Positions 15,400 to 26,021 are shown, counted from the first letter of the stretch. The stretch is DNA of 64,000 nt from Paenibacillus selenitireducens (GCF_002021565.1 NZ_MSZX01000001.1:310027-374026), one strand, 5' to 3'. The notes: generated by a model not told the origin, from the letters alone. Made by a program: numbers and translations.

Positions 15400-17214
15400 A
15401 TGGAGATAAGTAGAGGAATCGAGTTCATCAGAAGGAGGGTGAAATCCAAGTCGAGCCTGTTCACGAAGATGAATGGATTGATTATCATTCTGTTCATTCC
15501 GATCATCTTGATGTATTCCTATTCGAATGACGTGGCATTCAATGCGGTTAGCAAAGAGCTCCAGAAGTCGAATACGAGGCAGCTCGCTTTTTTATCCAGC
15601 CAGATTGATTCGCGGATAAATCAGATGATGGATTTTACGTTCACGTTCTCAAAAGACCCGAATGTCCAGAAATTTAACGGATTGCACATTTGGGAAGATC
15701 GCTATGACCGAATGCAGACCCGATACAATGTGCAGGAGAAGATGGTGCTGCAGTCCGGAGTCAATAACATATGGCCAGTTAGGTATACCGTGTTCTCGCA
15801 GCAGAACAAAGAACAGATCTCGAATTTCAATAACTTGAATGCATACAATGAGGCGTATTTGACGAAAAATGTGAGCGCACAATGGGAATACCGCTATGGG
15901 CAATCGACGAATTCCGATGTGAAGAAAGCTTTCTACTGGGTCTACACGGACTCTTTCGGTCAACAAGGGAAGCTGCGCGGGAGCAACCTGGTGATTGAAG
16001 CCAGCTTCAGTCAGGAGAACATTCAGAATATGCTGGATACGTATAAAGGCGGGGGGCAAGGAGAGCCGTTCTTTTACCATAAGGGTGAGGCGCCTATTCT
16101 CAATCGCAGCGCGTCAACCAAGTTAACGAACGAAATAATTCATTATTTGGACAAGGAGATACTGGATGATTCAACAGAACAGGTTGTTCGATTGGCGGGT
16201 AAAGAGTATTTAGTGAGTTCCATCAAGTCACCGCTTCTGGATTGGCATTTGGTTGATGTTGTACCGTTGGGGCAGGTACTTGGACCGATATCATATAGCC
16301 GTAATTTGTTCTACTTCACGATGGTCTTGCTGTTTGTCGTCGGGTTATCAGCCTCCATATTGCTCTATCGGAACGTTCAGCGTCCAATCAAGAAGTTGAT
16401 TCAAGGATTGCAGCGTGTGAAGCGAGGCGATTTCTCAGCACGGATTAACTCTAACGAGAACAACGAGTTTTCGTTCCTATTCCGTCGATTTAATGACATG
16501 TCCATCCAAATTCAGGATTTAATCGAAAACGTTTACAATGAGAAGCTGCGAGCACGCGAAGCTACATTGAAACAGCTGCAGGCGCAGATTAATCCGCACT
16601 TTCTTTATAATTGTCTCGGATATATCATTAACATGGCCCAGATGAAAGAGCAGGAAGCCGTTGTATCGATGGCTTATAATCTCAGCGCCTATTATCGTTA
16701 TACAACGAGGATGGAGCGGGAAATCGCAACGCTTCGGGAAGAACTTCAACTGCTTATTAATTATCTTGATATTCAGAAGCTGCGTAACGGCAGAATCGAT
16801 TACCATATTGATATTCCCGAAGACATGATGAATCATCAAGTCCCTCGATTGTTATTGCAGCCTATTGTAGAGAATGCCGTCATTCACGGGGTTGGGAAGT
16901 CCTATACATCGGGGGAAATACGAATCAGCGGAAAGATGTATAATGACTATTGTCAGATATTCGTAGATGACGATGGTCCTGGCTTGAGTCCGGAAGGGCA
17001 AGAAGCATTGAACCGGAAAATGAAGGATCCGCTGCAGGAAGAAATGGGCTGCGGTCTGTGGAATACCAACCAGCGTGTCATTCACCAGTTCGGCGAGAAC
17101 TCCTATATATGCTTCAAGAAATCCCCGCTAGGCGGATTTAGGACCGAAATATTATGGCAGATACCGCGGGGAGAGCAAGGCGCACAAGATTTCAAGACGC
17201 AAGGAGAGACATAA
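15400..17214 (+). CDS. YesM-like sensor histidine kinase, 604 aa
   Basis: A membrane segment at about residues 26-44 and another at 302-322 enclose an extracellular sensor of about 250 residues. A HAMP linker follows (about 322-375), then the His_kinase domain with QINPHFLYN near residue 396 and a HATPase domain with N-box LLQPIVENAVIHG and G-boxes. GGGGGAA precedes the ATG. The AraC-type regulator gene follows one base after the stop. YesM-type kinases sense an extracellular sugar, often through the cognate binding protein, and switch on the nearby importer. Confidence 0.92.
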   Translation: MEISRGIEFIRRRVKSKSSLFTKMNGLIIILFIPIILMYSYSNDVAFNAVSKELQKSNTRQLAFLSSQIDSRINQMMDFTFTFSKDPNVQKFNGLHIWEDRYDRMQTRYNVQEKMVLQSGVNNIWPVRYTVFSQQNKEQISNFNNLNAYNEAYLTKNVSAQWEYRYGQSTNSDVKKAFYWVYTDSFGQQGKLRGSNLVIEASFSQENIQNMLDTYKGGGQGEPFFYHKGEAPILNRSASTKLTNEIIHYLDKEILDDSTEQVVRLAGKEYLVSSIKSPLLDWHLVDVVPLGQVLGPISYSRNLFYFTMVLLFVVGLSASILLYRNVQRPIKKLIQGLQRVKRGDFSARINSNENNEFSFLFRRFNDMSIQIQDLIENVYNEKLRAREATLKQLQAQINPHFLYNCLGYIINMAQMKEQEAVVSMAYNLSAYYRYTTRMEREIATLREELQLLINYLDIQKLRNGRIDYHIDIPEDMMNHQVPRLLLQPIVENAVIHGVGKSYTSGEIRISGKMYNDYCQIFVDDDGPGLSPEGQEALNRKMKDPLQEEMGCGLWNTNQRVIHQFGENSYICFKKSPLGGFRTEILWQIPRGEQGAQDFKTQGET

Positions 17215-17215
17215 C

Positions 17216-18844
17216 ATGCAAATGATCATCGTTGATGACGAAGCCCATTGGGTCGACAATTTATCCATGCACAAGCCTTGGGATACACTCGGTATTGAGC
17301 AAGTGCATCGAGCATACTCAGCTCATGAGGCCCTTCAAATCATAGAGACCCAACCGATCGATATCGTGATCTCAGATATTATTATGCCTGAAATGACTGG
17401 AATTGAGCTGATCGAGCGCATACGAGTTTATGACAAAAAAATTAAATGTATCTTTTTATCGGGTCATTCTGATTTTGAATTTACGAAAAAGGCAGTTCAG
17501 CATCAAGCCGTTGATTATCTGCTCAAACCGCCAACTGACGATGAGTTATTCGGTGCTGTGAAGGCTGCGATCGAACAACTGAATCAGGAATGGGAGCAGA
17601 TCAGCTCGATGGATCGCACACAGCAAACCTTACGGGAGAACCTTCCGCTTTTGCGCGGACAGCTGCTGCTTGACGCATTACGAGGACAGCGATTGTCGGC
17701 AGACGAATGGAACCGGCGACTAGAGAATTACAGTTTGCCGTTTCATGAAGGAGACGGTGCGATGATGCTGATTCGGCTTGAAGAGGAATTTGGGCAGTTT
17801 AAGAATAATGGTCAACAGCTGCTTGAGTACGCCATTTTGAATATGGCGGAGGAGATTTTCGGTGAATATATGGAGGTCTGGGGCGTGAAGGAGGAGCACG
17901 GCTATCTTGTATTGCTGATGCAATACAAGGGCGTCGCGCCGGCAAAAGGGAAAGATACGATCCTTGAAAAGCTAGCTTTAAAACTGCAGTATAAGGTCAA
18001 ACAATTTTTGAAGGGCTCCCTCTCCATTGTGATGACGGAATGGTTTGCGTTTCCGGAGAAGCTAGCGGATAAGTACCGGCAGGCTTCAGCGTACTTTCGG
18101 CAAATTGTGGGGGATGAGCGGGATTTTGTCATGCGGGTCGACGATCTGGAGCAACGGGTTTCTAACGGGCCATTAGATGCACTTTATATGCCGCCATCAC
18201 TGATGAATCTGTTGGAGGCAGGGCGATGGGAAGCAGCAGAGGAGAAGTTAATTTCGGTATGCGCTGAACTAGATGATCGATGGTCTGATTCGTGGGAGCA
18301 TTGTATGGAGGCAGGGTTTTCGATTACTTCGTCATTTACCTATCTTGCGCACCGGAATGGGAACACCTTGGAGAAAATTCTTGGTGATGACATGGACATG
18401 CTGCAGAGCGGAGAGGCCTTTACCTCAATTAGTAAGCTGCGGAAATGGTCTTTGGGGGTCTTAGAAAAGCTCAAGGAAGACACATCCAATGACATTAAAG
18501 ACATACGTTCCTCGTATGTGACCAAGCTTCAAGATTATGTGGAAAAAAATCTGCATAACGATGTGTCCTTGCGTGCGCTTGCAGATCACGTGAATCTGCA
18601 TCCTACGCACTTGTCCAAAATTTATAAAATCGAAACCGGTGAAGGCATCAGTGATTATGTATTCCGTCTACGAATGGAACGGGCGAGCCACAAACTCATG
18701 ACAACCGACAAAAAGGTGTATGAAATCAGCATGGAGATCGGATATTTGGACCCAGCCTATTTTATTAAAGTGTTCAAACGCCAATTCGGAGTCACACCGC
18801 AAGAATATCGAGATCGCAGTGATTCGCATAATAGAGTCCTATGA
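17216..18844 (+). CDS. YesN-like response regulator with AraC output, 542 aa
   Basis: The receiver domain is residues 1-120, with acidic pair DDE at the start and phospho-acceptor Asp in DIVISDIIMPEMTG near 55. A middle linker of about 300 residues follows, and then two AraC-type helix-turn-helix motifs in the last 100 residues (VSLRALADHVNLHPTHLSKIYK; YEISMEIGYLDPAYFIKVFKRQFGVTPQEYR). AAGGAGAG lies before the ATG. It is partnered with the kinase immediately upstream and probably activates the importer genes on both sides. Confidence 0.92.
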   Translation: MQMIIVDDEAHWVDNLSMHKPWDTLGIEQVHRAYSAHEALQIIETQPIDIVISDIIMPEMTGIELIERIRVYDKKIKCIFLSGHSDFEFTKKAVQHQAVDYLLKPPTDDELFGAVKAAIEQLNQEWEQISSMDRTQQTLRENLPLLRGQLLLDALRGQRLSADEWNRRLENYSLPFHEGDGAMMLIRLEEEFGQFKNNGQQLLEYAILNMAEEIFGEYMEVWGVKEEHGYLVLLMQYKGVAPAKGKDTILEKLALKLQYKVKQFLKGSLSIVMTEWFAFPEKLADKYRQASAYFRQIVGDERDFVMRVDDLEQRVSNGPLDALYMPPSLMNLLEAGRWEAAEEKLISVCAELDDRWSDSWEHCMEAGFSITSSFTYLAHRNGNTLEKILGDDMDMLQSGEAFTSISKLRKWSLGVLEKLKEDTSNDIKDIRSSYVTKLQDYVEKNLHNDVSLRALADHVNLHPTHLSKIYKIETGEGISDYVFRLRMERASHKLMTTDKKVYEISMEIGYLDPAYFIKVFKRQFGVTPQEYRDRSDSHNRVL

Positions 18845-18929
18845 AAACTAAAATTGTCCTATAGATGTCTTCCCTCATCCATTGGTAAAGTTACACATGT
18901 AAGGAACATACACAGTAGGGGGAAAGCAA

Positions 18930-20609
18930 ATGGGTAAATTCAGAAAATCATTGCTACTGGTTCTCGTCTCCGCTCTTCTGGTGATTTCGGCTTGCAGCAG
19001 CAAGACGAATGAAACTACGAATACAGCAGAGCCGCAAAAGAATACGGAAGGTAAGTCAGCAGCAGATACCGCATTCGAAAAAGGAAAATATGACCCGCCG
19101 ATTGAAATCAGCTCGGTACTTATGCCGAGAGAGTATAAGAAAGGGGACACGAAGGAGAACAATGTCCACGACCGTTGGATGCTCGAGACGTTCGGGATCA
19201 AGCATAAAGATACGTGGTATCCTGCAGGTGAAAGCCAATACCGTCAGAAGCTTCAACTTGCCATCTCTTCAGGCGAGAAACTTCCTGACTTCGTATACGT
19301 GCCAACTGACCCTGTCTTGACGAATCAACTTATTGATTCAGGACAATTTATTCCGATTGATGAGTTGTTCGAGAAGTACGCGAACAAGACTTGGAAAGAT
19401 CATACGACACAACATCCGGAATTATGGTATCCATTCACGCGTGACGGCAAGAAATACAATTTACCGATTCTTGAATATACGGACAATGATGATACGCTTC
19501 TCTGGCTTCGGGAAGATTGGATGGAGAAGCTGAATTTGCAAGCGCCTAAGACGATTGCTGACCTTGAGAACATTATGGATAAGTTCAAGAATCAGAATCC
19601 GGACGGATTAGCGCCGAATAAAGTCTATCCACTAGCGATTTCGTTAAAGAGTAATACAAATACATGGATGGGCTCATTGGATTGGTTATTTGGAGCATAC
19701 GGTACCATTGAGGAACAATGGAATAAAGATGCAAATGGCAACCTGGAATACGGCTCCGTTAATCCAGGTGCAAAGCAAGCACTCGCGAAATTGAATGAGT
19801 GGATGGACAAAGGTTATATTCATGCGGATGCTGCCTTATGGGATGAAGGTAAATCGGCTGAGATTTGGACGAGAGGGGAAGCAGGCGTTCTGCCAGGGGC
19901 GAACTGGGTTCCAGACTGGCCAGCTCCGGATTTGTTGAAGAACGTCAAAGGTGCGAAATACAAAGCTTATCCTGTACCTGCTGGTCCTGACGGCAAGATG
20001 GGAACGAAATGGCAGAATTCCGGCGTGAATAGCAGTATTATGATTAATAAAGATGCGAAACATCCGGAAGCGATTTTCGTGTACTATAACTACCTGTTAG
20101 ACAACGTGGCGAACCCAACTGCTGGCAGTCCATATGAATATGGCTTCGCCAAAGGATATGATTGGGATGTGATCGACGGTCAACCTACGAATGATAAAGA
20201 AAAGATCAAGGATTTCTTTGATAATTTTCCTTATTTGAGCGGGCGGGCTCGAATCCCTGAGCTTTATATGAAAACGTTAGTGAAGCTTGCTGACGGCAAT
20301 AAACCGGAAACACCTTACGAAAAACAAATGGCAACATTCCGCAAGCCAGAGAACTGGTATGCAGCGAAAATTGTAATGTCTCAATTGGACATCCGTAAGC
20401 AAAACTACTTCACCGGAGCGGCAACGCCGACGATGATCACGAAATGGACTCTTCTGCACCAGTCCGAATTGGAAACGTTCAATAAAATCATTTACGGCAA
20501 ATTGCCGGTTGATGCGTATGACCAATTCGTTACAAGCTGGAAAGCGAACGGCGGCGACCAGATCACGAAAGAAGTTAATGACTGGTTCAAGTCTGTAACA
20601 GCCCAATAA
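18930..20609 (+). CDS. Extracellular solute-binding lipoprotein (LplA/YtcQ-like), 559 aa
   Basis: A signal peptide with lipobox (LVISAC) anchors the protein to the outer face of the membrane. At 559 residues it has the large size typical of LplA/YtcQ-type binding proteins for oligosaccharides rather than the ~430 residues of simple sugar binders. TAGGGGGAAAG precedes the ATG. It follows the kinase/regulator pair on the same strand, while the permeases are encoded divergently. The substrate is unknown. Confidence 0.9.
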   Translation: MGKFRKSLLLVLVSALLVISACSSKTNETTNTAEPQKNTEGKSAADTAFEKGKYDPPIEISSVLMPREYKKGDTKENNVHDRWMLETFGIKHKDTWYPAGESQYRQKLQLAISSGEKLPDFVYVPTDPVLTNQLIDSGQFIPIDELFEKYANKTWKDHTTQHPELWYPFTRDGKKYNLPILEYTDNDDTLLWLREDWMEKLNLQAPKTIADLENIMDKFKNQNPDGLAPNKVYPLAISLKSNTNTWMGSLDWLFGAYGTIEEQWNKDANGNLEYGSVNPGAKQALAKLNEWMDKGYIHADAALWDEGKSAEIWTRGEAGVLPGANWVPDWPAPDLLKNVKGAKYKAYPVPAGPDGKMGTKWQNSGVNSSIMINKDAKHPEAIFVYYNYLLDNVANPTAGSPYEYGFAKGYDWDVIDGQPTNDKEKIKDFFDNFPYLSGRARIPELYMKTLVKLADGNKPETPYEKQMATFRKPENWYAAKIVMSQLDIRKQNYFTGAATPTMITKWTLLHQSELETFNKIIYGKLPVDAYDQFVTSWKANGGDQITKEVNDWFKSVTAQ

Positions 20610-20673
20610 GATTGATCGAGATGAAAAGATAGAAATGTGCAATAGATTTCGATGTGTGCTATAGTAGTAACCA

Positions 20674-20708
20674 GAAGGCATTTCGCTCGGATTGAGCGAA
20701 GTGCCTTC
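20674..20708 (+). terminator. Terminator-like hairpin after the binding-protein gene
   Basis: GAAGGCATTTCGCTC pairs with GAGCGAAGTGCCTTC with one mismatch around a five-base loop. It lacks a clean T-run. Confidence 0.6.
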
Positions 20709-20776
20709 GTGTATATATGTGGCATTTTACATTTAATGGACATGTCATACGATAAGGTGGTGATGCTATGTTTCCC

Positions 20777-20800
20777 GTTTTGACCCTCTATCGAGGGAGT
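20777..20800 (+). promoter_or_regulatory. Sigma-B-like promoter candidate before ctc
   Basis: GTTTTG (20777-20782) and GGGAGT (20795-20800) are separated by 12 bases. The known sigma-B pattern is GTTT...GGGWAW with 12-15 bases, and B. subtilis ctc is a classic sigma-B gene. The match at -10 is imperfect, and whether this organism has sigma-B cannot be seen here. Confidence 0.3.
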
Positions 20801-20857
20801 ATGCTGGCACGTTATTAGCGTATCGTATATGAAATCAAACGATGGGAGATTTGTTCA

Positions 20858-21442
20858 ATGAATATGTCAATTCAAGCTAAAAATAGGTCACAAGTAAACC
20901 GTTCTGGTCTTCGTCAATTACGAGCAGAAGGCCGAATTCCATGCATTGTATATGGGAAGCATATCGATGCTAGAATGATTCATATCTCGAATCGTGAGCT
21001 TCAACAATGGCTTAAACAAGGTGATTCCGGTGTCTTAGAGTTGGATATGCCTGATCAAGGGAAGATTCCGGTTCTTCTCGAAGATGTTCAGCGAGATCCC
21101 GTGACGCAGAATGTACTGCATGCCGATTTTCAACATGTAAAAATGGATGAGCTCGTACGGACAAAAATTTCGGTAGAGTTCAGCGGCAAGGCGGCAGGCG
21201 TAAAGGTGGGTGGCGTTATGCAAATCCAAGGATCTCAAATCGAAGTTGAGGGGCTGCCTGGACACTTGCCTGCGTTCATCACAGCGGATGTCAGCCATTT
21301 AGGCATTGGGGATACGCTCTTGGTGGAACACTTGAATTTGCCTAAGGAGATCCATGTCATTTCATCGTCCGAAGAGCTGCTCGTGTCGATTGTAGCTCCT
21401 AGATTGGAACAACTGGATGAGAATGCAGAAGCATTGGTTTAA
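20858..21442 (+). CDS. ctc: Ribosomal protein bL25 / general stress protein Ctc, 194 aa
   Basis: The N-terminal 5S-rRNA-binding L25 domain occupies residues 1-95 (GLRQLRAEGRIPCIVYGK; VLLEDVQRDPVTQNVLHADF). The C-terminal TL5/Ctc domain (about 100-190) ends with SSEELLVSIV. The two-domain form is the Ctc/TL5 type, which binds 5S rRNA in the large subunit and is stress-induced in Bacillus. GGGAGA lies before the ATG. It is monocistronic with its own terminator. In many Bacillota it precedes pth and mfd, but not here. Confidence 0.93.
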   Translation: MNMSIQAKNRSQVNRSGLRQLRAEGRIPCIVYGKHIDARMIHISNRELQQWLKQGDSGVLELDMPDQGKIPVLLEDVQRDPVTQNVLHADFQHVKMDELVRTKISVEFSGKAAGVKVGGVMQIQGSQIEVEGLPGHLPAFITADVSHLGIGDTLLVEHLNLPKEIHVISSSEELLVSIVAPRLEQLDENAEALV

Positions 21443-21503
21443 TTCTTTTGAATAAGTGACGATTGATTATATAGATAGATGATAGAACCTGAAAATATTA
21501 CAC

Positions 21504-21545
21504 AAGCGACTCTATCCTATTTCAGATGGGAGAGGGTCGCTTTTT
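21504..21545. terminator. Terminator after ctc
   Basis: AAGCGAC-TCTATCC pairs imperfectly with GGGAGAGGGTCGCTT and is followed by a short T-run. It also lies just beyond the stop of the convergent LacI-type gene. Confidence 0.75.
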
Positions 21546-21560
21546 AGTTTGATAAGGAAT

Positions 21561-22562
21561 TTATCGTACTGCGCACGATTGGCGCACCACGAGCTTAGGG
21601 GGCAGCACAATGGTCCGCGATTGCTGTGCATTGGCTTGCAAGCGGTCATGGAGCATCTGCACACTTAATGTTCCGAATTCATAGGCTTGTTGTGCCGCCA
21701 CAGTCATGAACGGATCGAGGAGATACGTCGGCTCCAAGTCGTTGAAGCATACGACGGATAGGTCTGTCGGTACGTCGAATCCTCTCTTACGCAAGGCTCG
21801 AATCGCAGTAGCTGCAATGCGATAATTAGCTGCAAGGATAGCGGTCGGACGTGGATCGAGCTGAAGTAAATGTTCAACCGTCTGCTCACATGCCCTGTCG
21901 AGGTCTTTCATATCCATACGGATTGGGGCGAGCTGTTCTATTCCATGCAGCAGAAGTGTCTCAGTGTATCCCCGTTCTAACAAACGTGAGGTCGAACGAT
22001 CTACTGTACTGTTAAGCAATGCGATATGTTGATGACCTTGTTGAATAAGATAATTTATCAGCAGACGTGATCCTTCAGCGGGGTCTCCAAGCACAGCGTC
22101 AGCGTCCATCCCGGGCACGTCATGGTCTACAACCACGACGGGAATGTTGTGAATCTTCAGCAATTCAAGATGCCGAATCGACGAGTCTCCTGCGGGTACC
22201 ATAATAACACCGTCCACCCGCGCGGATAAGATGCTTCGGATTGCGCTTCGCTCCTTCTCATCGGATTCGTCCGTATTGGAGATCATGACTCGGTACCCCA
22301 GTCGGGATGCGGTATCTTCTGCGCCTCGAGCGAGCAGCGCTCCGAAGGGAGTTGTTATATCAGGGACGAAGATGGACAACATTTTCGTTTCTTGCAGCGT
22401 CAGACACCGGGCATGGGCATTCGGGACATAATGCATTTCCTCCATAATGGCTTTGACACGCTTTCGCGTTGCATCGCTTATCCGTCCCGTATTATTGATC
22501 ACGCGAGAGACTGTCATGGCGGAGCAGTTGGCTTTCTTAGCAATGTCATGAATCGTAACCAT
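21561..22562 (-). CDS. LacI family transcriptional regulator, 333 aa
   Basis: The start is ATG 22562, with AAAGAGG upstream; the longer frame has no site. A LacI helix-turn-helix and hinge occupy residues 1-55 (TIHDIAKKANCSAMTVSRVINNTGRISDATRKRVKAIMEEMHYVPN), followed by a sugar-binding periplasmic-type domain. It is encoded on the same strand as the fucose catabolic genes but after a strong terminator, so it has its own promoter. It may control that locus together with the DeoR regulator at 26881; this is positional inference. Confidence 0.9.
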   Translation of the reverse strand: MVTIHDIAKKANCSAMTVSRVINNTGRISDATRKRVKAIMEEMHYVPNAHARCLTLQETKMLSIFVPDITTPFGALLARGAEDTASRLGYRVMISNTDESDEKERSAIRSILSARVDGVIMVPAGDSSIRHLELLKIHNIPVVVVDHDVPGMDADAVLGDPAEGSRLLINYLIQQGHQHIALLNSTVDRSTSRLLERGYTETLLLHGIEQLAPIRMDMKDLDRACEQTVEHLLQLDPRPTAILAANYRIAATAIRALRKRGFDVPTDLSVVCFNDLEPTYLLDPFMTVAAQQAYEFGTLSVQMLHDRLQANAQQSRTIVLPPKLVVRQSCAVR

Positions 22563-22622
22563 ACAAGAACCTCTTTCTGTTGGGGTTTCCATCAATTGCT
22601 ATATTGGCATGAGATAGAAGTA

Positions 22623-22655
22623 AAAGGAGAGATTCCACCCTAGGAACCTCTCCTT
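22623..22655 (-). terminator. Terminator after fucI
   Basis: AAAGGAGAG-TTCC pairs with GGAA-CCTCTCCTTT, a strong stem with T-run on the minus strand, 26 bases after the fucI stop. Confidence 0.85.
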
Positions 22656-22680
22656 TGTCTATCTGCATCGAAAGAACGTG

Positions 22681-24441
22681 TTATTTGTACAGCGGTCCAT
22701 ATGTTTCACAAGCTTTATAATCGGCGCCTTCCAGATCTTTGGTTCCGAAAGCTCCCCACGCATGAGGACGATAAAGATCTTCGTCCCCTACATTGTGAAG
22801 TGATACCGGAATACGCAGCATACTTGCAAGCGTAATGAGCTCTTTCCCAATATGTCCATAGGCGAAAGCCCCGTGGTTCGCACCCCATCTTGCCATGATC
22901 GAATATACATCTTTGAAGGAATCCTCACCTGTAAGACGAGGAACAAACCAAGTTGTTGGCCATGTTTTATCCGTCCGATCATCCAACGCCTTGTGTACAT
23001 CATCCGGTAAGGTGACCGTATGGCCTTCTGCGATTTGCAAGACAGGACCGATGCCGTGAATAAGGTTCAATCTTGCCAAGGTAACCGGCATTTCGGCCTG
23101 CGTTCTGAAGTGGGAGGAGAAGCCGCCGCCTCGGAAATATCCTAAGTTCGCATGACACCAGTCTGTAGCTTCGGTCATAGCTGCAATATCCTCATCCGTC
23201 ACATCCCACCATTTCTTAATCAAGGGGTTGCCGTTGTGATCTTTGGAAAGACCTGTACCATCCAGAGCTGCAGCGCCGGAGTTGATCAGATGAATAAACC
23301 CATGTTCTGCGATACCTGTCGGTTTCATACCGGTAATGCGTTCAACGGATTCAGGGCTCCAATACGTACGAACATCGGCAAACACGCTGGTGGATCCGGT
23401 CAATAGTTTGAGGAAAAGCATGGTGATGCCGTTTAATCCATCATTTTCAGTGGCCAGAACGACAGGCTCGCGCTTGCCATTCCAGTCGAAGCTGGAATTG
23501 AGAATGGCTTCGGAGAAGTCGCCGTTCGGAAGCCAATCCGTCCACATCCGTTGTCCTTGGAAGCCGCCTGCAATAGCATTTCTTCCTAAGGCTTCTTCAT
23601 GCCAGCCAATATCGTTCAGCTTGTCATTGCCCATGAGAATATCGCGAATGACAAGGGTCATTTTGACGACAAAGGCCCATTGCTCCGCTTTTTGTTCATC
23701 TGTATGTGGTTTTTCGTTGACATCAATGCCTTCTATGCAATGCTGCTTCGTCCAAGCATGTGCTTTTTCATATTCCTCGCGATCGAAGATGTTCAAGTGG
23801 ATGCGACGCAGAACCTCGGTCATATCGACCCATTCCGCTCGGATACCCAAATATTTTTGCAAGAAATCCGCATCGATATTGGAGCCTGCAATCCCCATGG
23901 ACACAGAACCGATGCCAACATAAGCTTTGTTGCGCATGAGTCCTACAGCAATCGCACATTTGGCAAAACGAAGGATTTTCGCTTGAACGTCTGCGGGAAT
24001 TTCCGTATCCGTCAGATCCTGTACATCGTGCCCATAGATGGAGAACGCGGGGAGACCCCGTTGTGCATGACCAGACATGACGGCGGCAAGATATACGGCA
24101 CCGGGGCGCTCGGTTCCATTAAAACCCCAGACTGCTTTGGTGGTTAGCGGATCAAGGTCCATCGTCTCGCTACCGTAACACCAGCAAGGCGTCACCGTAA
24201 GTGTACCGGTTACATTCTGAGTAGCGAAGAAGTCTGCACACTTCGCCGACTCTGCGCCGCCGCCAATGGTTGAAGGGGCAATAACACACTTTACGGGAGA
24301 TCCGTCCGGGTAGGTTAGGTGGGATTCGATAAGTGCTTTGGCTGCACGTGCCATCCCCATCGTCTGTTCTTCTAAGCCTTCGCGGATACCTCCCCAGCGT
24401 CCGTCAATGGTGGGGCGAATACCTAGCTTTGGATAATTCAT
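22681..24441 (-). CDS. fucI: L-fucose isomerase, 586 aa
   Basis: Length and sequence fit FucI (about 590 residues), not RhaA (about 420): the N-terminus [22 protein letters not shown], then [28 protein letters not shown], and C-terminal [12 protein letters not shown]. It interconverts L-fucose and L-fuculose with a divalent metal (also D-arabinose). The start ATG lies 7 bases after the stop of the kinase gene, with GAGGAG inside the kinase end, so it is in the same operon as kinase and aldolase. Confidence 0.93.
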   Translation of the reverse strand: MNYPKLGIRPTIDGRWGGIREGLEEQTMGMARAAKALIESHLTYPDGSPVKCVIAPSTIGGGAESAKCADFFATQNVTGTLTVTPCWCYGSETMDLDPLTTKAVWGFNGTERPGAVYLAAVMSGHAQRGLPAFSIYGHDVQDLTDTEIPADVQAKILRFAKCAIAVGLMRNKAYVGIGSVSMGIAGSNIDADFLQKYLGIRAEWVDMTEVLRRIHLNIFDREEYEKAHAWTKQHCIEGIDVNEKPHTDEQKAEQWAFVVKMTLVIRDILMGNDKLNDIGWHEEALGRNAIAGGFQGQRMWTDWLPNGDFSEAILNSSFDWNGKREPVVLATENDGLNGITMLFLKLLTGSTSVFADVRTYWSPESVERITGMKPTGIAEHGFIHLINSGAAALDGTGLSKDHNGNPLIKKWWDVTDEDIAAMTEATDWCHANLGYFRGGGFSSHFRTQAEMPVTLARLNLIHGIGPVLQIAEGHTVTLPDDVHKALDDRTDKTWPTTWFVPRLTGEDSFKDVYSIMARWGANHGAFAYGHIGKELITLASMLRIPVSLHNVGDEDLYRPHAWGAFGTKDLEGADYKACETYGPLYK

Positions 24442-24447
24442 TCTACG

Positions 24448-25926
24448 TCACTCCTCGTCAATATATTGTTTAAAGACTTGAAAGGCTGCATTCCAACTGT
24501 CTGTTTCTTGAGGTGCATAATGGATCGGTTCCTGAGATTTGGCGATGACATCCCTTGCGTGCCGGATATCTTGGATCCCCTTGGCTGCAATGAGCTGTGA
24601 TGCGATGTTTCCTAAGATGGTCGCTTCGATCGGACCCGCAATCACGTTGCAATGGCAGGAATTTGCGGTCATTTGACATAACAACTGGCTCTGAATTCCG
24701 CCGCCGACCATATGAATGGTATCGTATATTTGCTCGGTGCAGTCTTGAATTTGTTCAAAGGCATACCGGTATTTCAACGCAAGACTTTCGTTAATACACC
24801 GTACGATTTCACCGACAGTCTGAGGGACAGGTTGATGCGTTCGCCGGCAGTATTCTTGAATACGCTGCGGCAGATTGCCTTGCGGCGTAAATTCGGGTGC
24901 ATCGGGATCAATGAAACATTGGAACGGTGCAGCTTCCCGTGCCAAGGCTTCAAGTTCTGAGAAGCTGTACTGCATGCCTTCACGCTGCCATTGCCTGCGG
25001 CTTTCTTGGATGATCCACAGCCCGACAATATTTTTCATAAAGGTGGCCGTACCCATGTAACCGCCTTCATTTGTCATGTTATATCGTGCTGATTTTTAGT
25101 TCATGAGCGGTTGTTCGAGTTCGGTACCGATTAAGGACCATGTGCCGCAGCTGATGAACACAAAATCTTTGTCTTTCGTCGGTACAGCCATGACTGCGCT
25201 CTGCGTATCATGGGATGCGACGGATATGACAGGTACCGGAGGGATACCCAGTTCGGAAGCTATGGAATCTGATAGGGTCCCTATGATCGTATTCGGCTGC
25301 ACGATGTCCGTAAAGAGCCGATCCGGAATCTCTAAAGCTTCGATTACAGGCTGCGACCAGATCCGCTCATGAGCATCCATGAGTTGTGTCGTCGATGCGA
25401 TGGTATACTCCGTTTGCATCTCCCCTGTAAGCAAATAATTGAATAAGTCGGGCATGAGCAGCAGCTTGTGAGCACGTTCCAGTAGATGCGGTCTTTGTTC
25501 GACAAGAGATCGAAGCTGATAAGCTGTATTAATCTCCATGAACTGGTTGCCTGTAATCGCATAAAATTGATCATTTGAGATCCAGTCCGAGCAGCGCTGC
25601 AGAAGTCCGTTCGTCCGTTGATCCCGATAATGGATCGGGTTCTCCAATAAGCAGCCGTGTTCATCAATCAACCCGAAGTCGACGCCCCATGTATCGATGC
25701 CTATGCTATCAAACCCGCCTTGATGGTGAGCGAGCAGCATGCCTTGCTTGATTTCATGAAAAAGTCTTAGCACATCCCAATAAAGGGTACCGTTGATACG
25801 AACGGGATCGTTGGAAAAACGATGAACTTCTTCAAGCGTTATCCGTTCACCGTCAAAGGTGCCAAGGATGGCTCGTCCGCTTGATGCTCCAAAATCAAAA
25901 GCTAACACACGGTTTGTTCGTTTCAT
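24448..25926 (-). pseudogene. FGGY sugar kinase (L-fuculokinase/rhamnulokinase-like) with in-frame stop
   Basis: The first 276 codons (VLAFDFGASSGRAILGTFDG, IGIDTWGVDFGLID, SHDTQSAVMAVP, FISCGTWSLIG) and the next 215 (TNEGGYMGTATFMKNIVGLWIIQESRRQW... VGGGIQSQLLCQMTANS) form one full-length RhaB/FucK-type FGGY kinase in a single reading frame. They are separated only by a TAA at 25098-25096. One base change explains it. The downstream half has an ATG at 25077 but no binding site. The kinase would phosphorylate L-fuculose (or L-rhamnulose) between isomerase and aldolase. Nonsense mutation, readthrough or sequencing error are all possible. ATG 25926 is preferred over GTG 25929. Confidence 0.85.
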
Positions 25927-26021
25927 CACGTCACCTGCCTTGTCCTTAATATATCAGCGTGTGCTATCCTATCGGTGTGATAAATAACATGGTGCTCACG
26001 ATGGTGCATGCTGCAAAGGAG

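Noticed and set aside
16524-16537. cre-like CGAAAACGTTTACA
   Set aside because: It lies deep inside the sensor kinase coding region and is explained by the codons for I-E-N-V-Y-N; position makes regulation unlikely.
24448-25077. Treating the kinase C-terminal half as an independent gene
   Set aside because: It is in the same frame as the N-terminal half, continues the FGGY family sequence without a gap and has no ribosome binding site.
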